Assembly (NCBI GenBank): GCA_016215705.1
Contig: JACRIR010000129.1
Span: 1 to 35,231 of the forward strand
DNA: 35,231 nt
Direction: 5' to 3'
Source: Candidatus Poribacteria bacterium
GTDB lineage: Bacteria; Abyssobacteria; SURF-5
This document shows, in pieces, positions 6,857-13,999 of this stretch. The notes beneath the pieces are model-generated. The model was given only the letters and a program-made list of their open reading frames with translations. It made no database searches and was not told the DNA's origin. How positions within the stretch are numbered: the first letter of the stretch is position 1; each line of letters begins with the position of its first letter. A program made the position numbers and the translations under genes.

Positions 6857-9226
6857 TCATTTCATTTTCATAAAGATTGCCACTTCTGCGCTAGTGTGGA
6901 TATCGACCGGGATGGCATCGGTCCAACCCTTTACCCTCCAGTACAGCCACTGTTTCTTTGGGAGGGAATTCCACGTTTTTAGTGGCATGGCAAAAGGCGG
7001 ATAAGGCGGTGTGCGAAGCGCCGGACTCACATAGAGCATACTTGTAAAGTTTGCATCACGCGCGACCTCGATTTGGAAGATGGTATTGCAGGCAATTGTC
7101 CAACTCATGTACGGCCTTTTGTAGAGCTTTAGACCGTTGCCTGGCGTAACCAGATGCATGTTGTCGCAGGCCATCACGTAGTTGGTCTTCTGTATGGAAT
7201 CGGTTCCGCACAGACCCGAGACCGTCAGAGTGACCGTGTATATACCGATAGATGTGTAGACATGCACAGGGTTGGGTTCGGCACTGGTCGCGCCGTCTCC
7301 GAAGTTCCACTGCCATTGCGTGATCGTTCCGGCGGATGAGTCGAAGAACGGAATGCTTTGGCCGATTTCCCCTTTGGTAATGGCTGCAATGAAATCCGCA
7401 TAAGGAGGCAAACATTCGTACCCGACTTGTATCCCGCCGGAGGCGTTCACTTGAATCTCGATGGTGGGCGGAGTGGTCTCATAGTGATCGACCCTCGAGC
7501 CTTCGACCATCCATCCATTCGAGTCAACTGCATTTCGCCACAGTACGGTGGGCTCGGCCACGTACTGGTATATCTGGTATGCCTCCAAACCGGAATCCGG
7601 AACACCGTTTTGATCGCTATCCACCAACTCGACTCCCGGAAGAGGCAGCTTCACGGTTACAGGGTTGTCGAACACATTCGCCGGTTCGAGGTTGATTGGA
7701 ATTCCGACAGGAGCCGCGATATCAAGAGCCGGAATCTCGTCAACCGGACCAAACCTTGGAACAACAGGCTCGCCTGATCTATACCTGATCTTTGCCCCTT
7801 CAAGAAGCTCATCGTTGACGGAGTCGGAAGCGGGGATCACCGTCAACTCATAAGCGCCACCCTGGGGTCCCGAGGATATCTGGATCGGTCTGTGCTGAAC
7901 AGCCCACTGGTGATCGGCCGCGCTTTCAATCCGGAAAGTCTCCGTGTAGTTCAGCGGATTTCCGGCGAGGTCGGAAAGTGTGAGACCCACAGTAACGACC
8001 GCGTCAAAGGCAAATCCTGAGAGATTTCTGTATGCCACATCGATTTCACGCGAATCGCCCGGGTCAACTTCGCGGACTGCGGCGGGCACGGACGCGCCAT
8101 TCACGGCCAATTGGATGCTCCCCGCGTCTATCCCTATATCATCGAGCACCCGTATCACTACTCCCGTATCCGACGGAATGCGAGGCGTAGGGCCAACATC
8201 ATTATTCGTTCCCTGACCATCATATGGATGCGTTTCGATCGGGTCGACGTAAGGCGCAGAGCCGTCCACCGTGACCGCTACACTGTTGCTCGTCGCCACC
8301 GCAACGCCATTTGCTATTTGCTGAGCGAGTACGTTCGCCGAACCCTCTGACTGGCCTGACACATTGCCGCAGGCGCTGCAAGAGGCTACGCCGACGGGCT
8401 GAGAGTCATATCTGACCAGACATGACATGTCCATCTCGATTGGATTTCCAATCGAAGGTGTGAATACGCCGGAGACAGAAAGCTGAGAGCTCGTCCCTGG
8501 CTTGAGCGTAGTTTGAGAAGGAGAGAGAACGAGGCCGGCGACTACCGGAACACTGGCCGATGAATACGGGTCGGTTCCCATTGCTTCTTCCAATGAGTCC
8601 GGATATCCGTCATCGTCAAAATCACCGTCCGACGTTATGATGGTGTACTGACTGCTCATTATGGCGCTCTGGTTTGTTGCCTGGTCAATCGCAAAGAACC
8701 GCAAGGTAAGACTTCCGGTTATCGAAATTGGCGAGCTATACACAGGAGAACTTTGAGTGGGGACACTCCCGTTTGTTGTGTAGTATATTGTTGAGCTTTC
8801 GCTGGCGCTTAGCGTAACCAGGACGCTTTGGCCATAAGTCCCTCCGGCCGGGCTTGCCATCACCGTAGGACTGGTGAGGTCTACAACTGCGGCGTCAGAG
8901 GCGGCCGAGAGATCGCTGAAGTTGCCGGATACATCGGCAGTCCTCAATTTGTAGTAGTACCTACCGCCATTAGTCACCGAAGTATCGGTCCATGATGTTG
9001 CGCTCAGAACACCGGAGTGGGCCTTGGAATATGGACCGCTGTATGAGGAAGACCTGTGAACTTCGTAACCTTGAACATCCGGCTCCGGATTTGCCGCCCA
9101 AGAAAGCGAGATGGACGAGTGATTGACGTACACGTCTGCCAAAGCGATTGGCGACAAACAAGCAGAAGTAAGAAGAACAGCAACTAAGCCCGGAATCCAT
9201 CCGCGATGAGTGTTGCGAGATAGCAT
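6857..9226 (-). CDS. Large secreted modular protein: FN3, chitobiase-C-like, TSP3/Big cassette, unknown module, PKD
   Basis: A 789-aa extracellular protein made of adhesion-type modules. After a signal peptide come: an FN3-like domain (PDVQGYEVHRSS...YYYKLRTADVSGN); a chitobiase/hexosaminidase C-terminal-like domain (STIYYTTNGSVPT); a calcium-binding thrombospondin-3 type stretch (DGDFDDDGYPDSLEEAMGTD); a Big-like domain (LVLSPSQTTLKPGTS); a ~270-aa region shared with the neighbour at 9776-11464; a PKD domain (WQWNFGDGATSAEPNPVHVY); and a final FN3-like domain. No PEP-CTERM or other anchor is visible. The frame is open to ATG at 9271, but ATG at 9226 has GGAG at good spacing and gives a cleaner signal peptide (MLSRNTHRGWIPGLVAVLL). 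A consensus sigma-54 promoter lies at 9328-9342. Confidence 0.88.
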   Translation of the reverse strand: MLSRNTHRGWIPGLVAVLLTSACLSPIALADVYVNHSSISLSWAANPEPDVQGYEVHRSSSYSGPYSKAHSGVLSATSWTDTSVTNGGRYYYKLRTADVSGNFSDLSAASDAAVVDLTSPTVMASPAGGTYGQSVLVTLSASESSTIYYTTNGSVPTQSSPVYSSPISITGSLTLRFFAIDQATNQSAIMSSQYTIITSDGDFDDDGYPDSLEEAMGTDPYSSASVPVVAGLVLSPSQTTLKPGTSSQLSVSGVFTPSIGNPIEMDMSCLVRYDSQPVGVASCSACGNVSGQSEGSANVLAQQIANGVAVATSNSVAVTVDGSAPYVDPIETHPYDGQGTNNDVGPTPRIPSDTGVVIRVLDDIGIDAGSIQLAVNGASVPAAVREVDPGDSREIDVAYRNLSGFAFDAVVTVGLTLSDLAGNPLNYTETFRIESAADHQWAVQHRPIQISSGPQGGAYELTVIPASDSVNDELLEGAKIRYRSGEPVVPRFGPVDEIPALDIAAPVGIPINLEPANVFDNPVTVKLPLPGVELVDSDQNGVPDSGLEAYQIYQYVAEPTVLWRNAVDSNGWMVEGSRVDHYETTPPTIEIQVNASGGIQVGYECLPPYADFIAAITKGEIGQSIPFFDSSAGTITQWQWNFGDGATSAEPNPVHVYTSIGIYTVTLTVSGLCGTDSIQKTNYVMACDNMHLVTPGNGLKLYKRPYMSWTIACNTIFQIEVARDANFTSMLYVSPALRTPPYPPFAMPLKTWNSLPKKQWLYWRVKGWTDAIPVDIHTSAEVAIFMKMK

Positions 9227-9327
9227 TGGCTTTTCTCCATCGTTCATATCCATTGCCGCATTCATGTCCATACCTGACCCGTCTATCGTTTATCATTAGT
9301 AACGTACTATTCGTATTTAGCTTAATG

Positions 9328-9342
9328 GCAAAGCCTGTGCCA
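9328..9342 (-). promoter_or_regulatory. Sigma-54 (-24/-12) promoter for the 6857-9226 gene
   Basis: The minus strand reads TGGCAC-AGGCT-TTGC, an exact match to TGGCAC-N5-TTGC. Expected transcription start is near 9316, some 90 nt before ATG 9226 and 45 nt before ATG 9271. Confidence 0.8.
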
Positions 9343-9381
9343 GTCTCTCTTTAAGCCAGGTAACGATTCGAGATAGGTACT

Positions 9382-9406
9382 TAACTCTTTGTTTTATATG
9401 ATGTTA
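9382..9406 (-). promoter_or_regulatory. Candidate activator-binding site, TAACAT-N15-GTTA
   Basis: On the minus strand TAACAT (9401-9406) is followed after exactly 15 nt by GTTA (9382-9385). The centre is about 78 bp upstream of the predicted sigma-54 start. The same pattern with the same spacing precedes the sigma-54 promoters at 18133 and 32075. Assignment to the NtrC-like regulator is inference. Confidence 0.45.
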
Positions 9407-9775
9407 TATCTTGGCATTCCCACCCATTGAGACGCGCTCACCTCCTTGAAAATTAGTCTCTAAGCATACATAGATGTAGCGGGCATTACGGAAACGTAAG
9501 ACACCCACGGGCCATTCTTGCCCGGGGTATTTACTCGGGCGGGGTTTAGAAGCTTTGGTGGTTGCGGGACATAGGAACAACGCTCCCGCTGAGTGATTCA
9601 AGGTCAAAGCGGGCACACAAATTCTTTTCAGATTTCTGCGGATGAGAATTCTACCTTCAGGTGGGGTGGACCTTCGAGGGGACTTTCTATAGGTGTGGGG
9701 GATGAATCTGTGCTTCGGGCTGGGGAAGAGCCCTATTCCGGATTAGGACAGACCTGAATCTCTGCTCTGTTCCTA
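9407..9775. other. Intergenic region between the two modular secreted-protein genes
   Basis: No convincing gene. On the minus strand there is a perfect-looking ribosome site AAGGAGGTGAG (complement of 9437-9447) before a 7-codon ORF ending at 9404 (MGGNAKI), which sits upstream of the sigma-54 promoter. Several GC-rich short hairpins occur (for example CGGGC/GCCCG near 9506-9525). GGGCT/AGCCC at 9718-9734 lies 42 nt after the stop of the 9776-11464 gene and could be a weak terminator. Confidence 0.4.
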
Positions 9776-11464
9776 TCAGAAGCCGACATGAAAGCCGCCG
9801 GAGCGTGTAACGTTCACTTTGAGAGTTAGCGCCTTATTCGCGTCGTGTTCCGTCAGTGGGCCTTTGCTCAACACACCGTGAGTATCTGAAATATTCTCCC
9901 ACAGTTCCGTTGGCTGCCCTTTATAGTAATAAACCTTGTACTCCTCCGTTTCTGTGTCTGTGGCGCCGTCGCCATATGGTTCAATCTGTCCGCCTTCGGG
10001 GAGAGGGATGATCAGACTGATGGGATTCTCAAATACGTTCGGGGGCTCGATGTTTATCGAAATCCCGATTGCTTGTCCGATGTCGAGGGAAGGAAATTCA
10101 TCGAGCGGCCCGAATCTCGGTTCGACGATCTCGTTGCACATGAATACGATTCTCGCGCCATCGAGGGGTTCGTCGTTTACGGCATCGGGTTCAGGAGTTA
10201 TCTCCACCTCGCAAGTACCATCTCCCATTTCAGTGATTGTTTGAACCGGCGCATTCTCGGCTGCCCATAGATACTCTGTCTCGCTCTCGATGCGGAACGA
10301 CTCCACGAACTCCGTGTGATTGCCCGCGAGATCGGAAAGGCGCAATTCCACTGTTATGATATGATTGAATGCGAATCCTTCAGGATTCCGGTAGACAATA
10401 TCAATTTCTCGTGAATCTCCTGATTCAAGCCGCCGGATGAAGGGATACACTCTTGCGCCGTCGATGTTCAATTCTATGGTTGTTTCGTCGATTCCGGTGT
10501 CATCCGCGGTCCGAATCATCACAGCCGTGTCGCGTGGAACTCGCGGCGTCGGGCCGTCATCCTGGTCCAATTCGGCGTCGCCGTCGAGGTCTTCACCGGA
10601 GTCGAGAATCCCATTCCCGTTCGTATCTTCGTCTATCCCCTGACCGTCACGCGGATATGTTTCAAGCAGCGCTACGTAAGGGGGTGAATTATCCGTCATC
10701 CGTGTCTGCCCGGCGGACTGCGCGGAGGTTTGAGTTCGGACGGTGAAGTATGTATCGCTCGTATCGGAATAAGAAGCATTCAACAGGCTGGTGATCCTGA
10801 TCTGATAGTCGTTTCCCGGCGCCAAGGTTCCGGGAATTCTCACGGCATAGTCGCCGTTGTTTGGCGCCAGAAGCGCGATGGTATGAACATTCGCGCCGCC
10901 CTTCAGTAGCTCAATTCTCACCAATCTGCCTGTTGCAGAGGTCTTCAGCCATCGAATATGATGTGGGAAAAGCGCGCCTGCGAAATAACTCTCTCCTCCA
11001 TTGGGAGAAATGACAGTGATCGGTCCGCCTGAGGGACATCCTGAAGTCCTTATGACTGCCGCTTCTGAGGGCGCTGAGAATCCGCTGTAGTTTCCGCTCA
11101 CATCAACCGCTCGCAACTTGTAGAAATAGATTCCGCCGTCGACCACGTTTGTATCGGTCCATGCAGTATTCGGGACAGTTCCCGAAGCGTTTTCATAGGC
11201 CCCATCGTGAGAACCCGCTCTGAAAACCTCATATCCCTTCACATCTCGTTCGGGAGCCGGCGGCCAAGACAATGAAACGTAGGGATACTCAATGCATACA
11301 TAGGCCCAGGAGGGGGACTGTCGAAACGACATGATCAGTGTTACTGCGAGGAACACAACAGATAGCGCCCTACGACACGAGGCGCATGCCCGTTGCCGAA
11401 GACAAAAAAAGCCTTCGTAGGAAGAAAGAAACGACATAAGCCCAAAAGACAGGTGGCATACCAT
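9776..11464 (-). CDS. Secreted modular protein, partial paralogue of the 6857-9226 product
   Basis: Extracellular protein of 562 aa. The N-terminus is long and basic (MVCHLSFGLMSFLSS..., hydrophobic core ALSVVFLAVTLIMSF), then an FN3-like domain (RDVKGYEVFRAG...YFYKLRAVDVSGNY) closely matching that of the neighbour. Residues ~145-250 form a beta-sandwich of the 'PNGGE' secreted type (ITVISPNGGESYFAG...YQIRITS). Next is a calcium-loop-like acidic stretch (DEDTNGNGILDSGEDLDGDAELDQDDG), absent from the neighbour. The rest (~265-562) is the shared unknown module (GPTPRVPRDTAV, GDSREIDIVYRN, LSDLAGN, EPRFGPLDEFPSLDI, INIEPPNVFENPI). It ends right at the module boundary with GGFHVGF. No anchor is seen. 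Start ATG 11464 lacks a good ribosome site; ATG 11437 is an alternative. Confidence 0.85.
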   Translation of the reverse strand: MVCHLSFGLMSFLSSYEGFFCLRQRACASCRRALSVVFLAVTLIMSFRQSPSWAYVCIEYPYVSLSWPPAPERDVKGYEVFRAGSHDGAYENASGTVPNTAWTDTNVVDGGIYFYKLRAVDVSGNYSGFSAPSEAAVIRTSGCPSGGPITVISPNGGESYFAGALFPHHIRWLKTSATGRLVRIELLKGGANVHTIALLAPNNGDYAVRIPGTLAPGNDYQIRITSLLNASYSDTSDTYFTVRTQTSAQSAGQTRMTDNSPPYVALLETYPRDGQGIDEDTNGNGILDSGEDLDGDAELDQDDGPTPRVPRDTAVMIRTADDTGIDETTIELNIDGARVYPFIRRLESGDSREIDIVYRNPEGFAFNHIITVELRLSDLAGNHTEFVESFRIESETEYLWAAENAPVQTITEMGDGTCEVEITPEPDAVNDEPLDGARIVFMCNEIVEPRFGPLDEFPSLDIGQAIGISINIEPPNVFENPISLIIPLPEGGQIEPYGDGATDTETEEYKVYYYKGQPTELWENISDTHGVLSKGPLTEHDANKALTLKVNVTRSGGFHVGF

Positions 11465-11505
11465 ATTTAGCGCAATGGGGACATGCTTACAACAATCGTT
11501 TGTGT

Positions 11506-11535
11506 ATTATAACAAAGAGCCCCGGCAAATGTCAA
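11506..11535 (-). promoter_or_regulatory. Sigma-70-type promoter for the 9776-11464 gene
   Basis: The minus strand has TTGACA (complement of 11530-11535), an 18-nt spacer and TATAAT (complement of 11506-11511), both perfect hexamers. The start would be near 11499, ~35 nt before the ATG. Unlike its neighbour, this gene shows no sigma-54 site. Confidence 0.75.
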
Positions 11536-11624
11536 TCAAAAATAAAAGGATTCACCTATTGATTAAAGATGGGGCAACTTGATGTGGGCACTGATGGAGT
11601 TCTTGGGGGATTATGCAGGAGGGA

Positions 11625-11641
11625 GTGTTATGCTATAACAC
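11625..11641. promoter_or_regulatory. Perfect palindrome GTGTTAT-GCT-ATAACAC, possible operator
   Basis: A 7-3-7 perfect inverted repeat about 90 bp upstream of the sigma-70 promoter at 11506-11535. Its half-site GTGTTAT also occurs inside the candidate activator site at 18091-18115. The remainder of 11542-11824 holds no recognisable gene; two short plus-strand frames there have no family features. Confidence 0.4.
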
Positions 11642-11824
11642 ATTGTCAGCAAATAAGTAATGCAGAATTTAAATCAAAAGATGAAAGAGGTGAGACTATC
11701 TTAAAGAAAAGATGTCATCTTTGGATAAAAAAGAAAAGGGTGGCAGGCGTTAACGAATGAGTGAACCCGCTTTGGCTCTTGACAGAGTCTGTCGGCTCGC
11801 CGAATGTGTGTTACAGTTGCGCGG

Positions 11825-12799
11825 TCAGCCTCGTTCCATACGCGCCCTTTCGGGTATACGCGCCCTTTCGGGCAAGAACGTGTTAAGCGCTTTCGGTTCG
11901 ACTTTTGGAACAGTTCTTCTCTTGACGGCCTCCAGCAGCAAGTTTATGATGAGCAGCACGGTTTGAAGTATTATTTTCAGGTCCAAAAGGAGGCAGGTGT
12001 GCCGGATGTATTCTTTGTCGTGAGCAAGCTTCCTTCGGACGTCCTCGATGGATTCATCGTGCTCTTGGCGAACCTGGGCAAGACCGGTGATGCCTGGTTG
12101 GACGATGAGGCGATGACGATAGCCTTCAATGGTACTGCAAAGGCGAGCAATAAAATCGGGCCTTTCGGGCCTCGGTCCGATGACGCTCATCTCACCGCGA
12201 AGGACATTAAGCAATTGGGGCATCTCGTCAATATGGGTCTTGCGAATATAGTAGCCGATCCTGGTAACGCGGGGATCATGGTCGCCGGTAGACCAGGCAG
12301 CTCCCGTCTGTTCTTCCGCGTTCACTTTCATGGAACGAAACTTGTAAATCGTGAAAGGCCTTCCTCCCAGATTCTCCCCGCGGCGAACGTCCTTTCTTGG
12401 ATCGCAGGAGGAGAGCAGTTCGGCTCGATCTGATTTCGCGCGCCGCTCCTTTCTTCTCCTGTTCAGGCCCACTCTTTTCTGTTTATAGATCACGGGACCC
12501 GGAGATTCCAGTTTAATGAGCAATGCGACCACCAGGAGCAAAGGAGCGCTTAGCGTGAGGATCATAAGGGCGAAAGGTATTTCCCACAAGAATTTCACGC
12601 GCGCATAGTCTTCTCCCTTCTGTCTCGAAAGCCAGAGGACCGAAGCCACTGCGGCGACCGTCGCCACGACCAGCGCCAGAATGCGTAGCGCTGTCACTTG
12701 CCCGTGGGCCATCTTGTGAAAATCATAGACAAGATAAGGTGGCGTTCCGAAAAGGACCAGAAAACCGATACCCAATCTGAAGTGTTTGATAGTTTCCAT
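11825..12799 (-). CDS. Polyprenyl-phosphate sugar-1-phosphate transferase (exopolysaccharide initiation)
   Basis: Membrane enzyme that starts exopolysaccharide repeat-unit synthesis by moving a sugar-1-phosphate from a UDP-sugar to undecaprenyl phosphate (bacterial sugar transferase family, monotopic PGT type). Two hydrophobic segments lie at the N-terminus (~8-60), then the re-entrant helix (ALMILTLSAPLLLVVALLIKLESPGPVIYKQKRVG), the motif FTIYKFRSMKVNAE, the catalytic Asp-Glu pair in THIDEMPQLLNVLRGEMSVIGPRPERP, and PGITGLAQV. Between KRVGLNRR and GGRPFTIYKF there is a ~30-residue highly charged insertion. The C-terminus ends in a duplicated PERARI/PERARM tail encoded by two 18-bp direct repeats (11837-11873). 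The PilZ gene lies 22 bp upstream on the same strand, suggesting an operon. Confidence 0.93.
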   Translation of the reverse strand: METIKHFRLGIGFLVLFGTPPYLVYDFHKMAHGQVTALRILALVVATVAAVASVLWLSRQKGEDYARVKFLWEIPFALMILTLSAPLLLVVALLIKLESPGPVIYKQKRVGLNRRRKERRAKSDRAELLSSCDPRKDVRRGENLGGRPFTIYKFRSMKVNAEEQTGAAWSTGDHDPRVTRIGYYIRKTHIDEMPQLLNVLRGEMSVIGPRPERPDFIARLCSTIEGYRHRLIVQPGITGLAQVRQEHDESIEDVRRKLAHDKEYIRHTCLLLDLKIILQTVLLIINLLLEAVKRRTVPKVEPKALNTFLPERARIPERARMERG

Positions 12800-12821
12800 A
12801 TTTATCTGCCTGACGTCCCTG

Positions 12822-13229
12822 CTATGTTGACAATGCCAATTCCTGATTCAACTGGACGGCTACGCCGCTAAAATCATCGAGCGGAAGAATCCTCGCTGCA
12901 TTTTCCACCCTCAGAACTTTACCTTCGCCTTCAAGCTTTGGAGGCATTCCAACCCCTGCCCAGTCGGCAGAAAGGTGGATAGACAGAAACACGTTGTCCC
13001 CCCGCTCCGTCTTGGTCTGAGTGTAAAAGTATATCCCTGTCGGAGTGATATCCCTCGTGTATCCAATCTGGGGTGGAGAATCGTCATTTCTTTTGGCTTT
13101 GTGCTTGAAAACTGTGAACAAGCTCGTTTCGATTCTGGAATACCCACGTCTGTTGGGTTGGCCCACCAAGGCATCTGTGTGTTTGTCCATTATATGTGTT
13201 TCTTCGTTTCTGATTGCGTGCTCGACCAC
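12822..13229 (-). CDS. PilZ-domain protein (c-di-GMP receptor type)
   Basis: A small soluble single-domain PilZ protein. The c-di-GMP-binding arginine motif is present as RRGYSR (~residues 27-32), and the second motif D/N-x-S-x-x-G appears as DITPTG (Thr for Ser). The remainder is the PilZ beta-barrel (GKVLRVENAARILPLDDFSGVAVQL). It lies just upstream of the sugar transferase, so a plausible role is c-di-GMP control of exopolysaccharide synthesis. Start is uncertain: the GTG at 13229 sits only 2 nt from GGGAGGA, which is too close, while ATG 13190 (MDKHTDAL) has only a weak site. A possible promoter is at 13267-13295. Confidence 0.8.
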   Translation of the reverse strand: MVEHAIRNEETHIMDKHTDALVGQPNRRGYSRIETSLFTVFKHKAKRNDDSPPQIGYTRDITPTGIYFYTQTKTERGDNVFLSIHLSADWAGVGMPPKLEGEGKVLRVENAARILPLDDFSGVAVQLNQELALST

Positions 13230-13266
13230 TTCCTCCCATGAGTGTCAATGCAATTTGCGAGCCGTA

Positions 13267-13295
13267 ATTGTATACTGTATTAGTCCTATTTGTAA
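13267..13295 (-). promoter_or_regulatory. Possible sigma-70-type promoter for the PilZ-sugar transferase operon
   Basis: The minus strand reads TTACAA (13290-13295), a 17-nt spacer and TACAAT (13267-13272), four or five of six matches in each hexamer. Confidence 0.45.
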
Positions 13296-13461
13296 CTTCT
13301 TTAGTTGGAGATTGTTATAAATGGAAACCGCTTCCGAGCTCAATAAAGAATGAATGGCAGAATGTTTTTGAACACAAACGAGGTCGAAATAATGTAGGTT
13401 ATTTGCAACAGCTTTTCTTTGTCTTTTCCTTGTCTCCGAGCCCTCGTTCCGGGCCATTTTC

Positions 13462-13501
13462 GCCTCGGACCGGGGAAACCCATAATGTGTCAGACCGAGG
13501 C
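13462..13501. other. Nested hairpin, possible structured RNA element
   Basis: GCCTCGG (13462-13468) pairs with CCGAGGC (13495-13501). Enclosed is GGG-GAAA-CCC (13473-13481 with an extra G at 13472), a GNRA-type tetraloop hairpin. It lies in a gene-free stretch (13230-13999) between the divergent PilZ and kinase genes. I do not recognise it as a known riboswitch. Confidence 0.4.
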
Positions 13502-13625
13502 TGCGAGCAAGACATGGACTGAGAGGAATTTAGCATTAAGAATCTTATTGCCTATTAGTTAATGTGCTGACTGTAGGAGTTACGAACGTGGGAATTCAGC
13601 CAACGCATATATTCAGAAATTTTTC

Positions 13626-13653
13626 TTGACAAATTAAGATTTTACGATATAAT
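13626..13653 (+). promoter_or_regulatory. Consensus sigma-70 promoter upstream of the kinase-regulator operon
   Basis: TTGACA (13626-13631), a 16-nt spacer and TATAAT (13648-13653), both perfect hexamers, in an A/T-rich setting. It points at the kinase gene at 14000 and would give a leader of about 340 nt containing small hairpins (for example TCTGAGA/TCTCAGA at ~13944-13973). Confidence 0.7.
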
Positions 13654-13999
13654 AATTCTGCTGGCATGAGGGCGTTTGATTCCTGCATTTGGAGACGTAA
13701 GGCGCCAGCGACATTCGGCCCCTAGGACATATGAGGCCGGGTTTTCCCAAAAGAAGTAAGTTCTCCATACTCGTGATAGTCTCTGGGAGAAGAATTCAAG
13801 CTCTCTTTTGAAAAGACGATTAGTATTCTGGAGAGAATGGATTGTGTGATCTTGCGCCGGCCCTGATGGAAATACATAATATCCGCAAATGAGGGAGAGC
13901 CTCGTTGCACTAAAATGGGTATGGCGCGCACCCATGAGGTGAGGTCTGAGAATACGTCCCTGCTTCGTCTCAGACGAGAGGGCGCGGAGGAAGACGTTC

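Noticed and set aside
9404-9616. 70-aa minus-strand frame
   Set aside because: No family features and no conserved ribosome site at its start; only the last seven codons have one. Kept as an intergenic note.
11569-11966. Two short plus-strand frames
   Set aside because: No recognisable domain; the second overlaps the sugar transferase gene on the other strand, which has clear family motifs.
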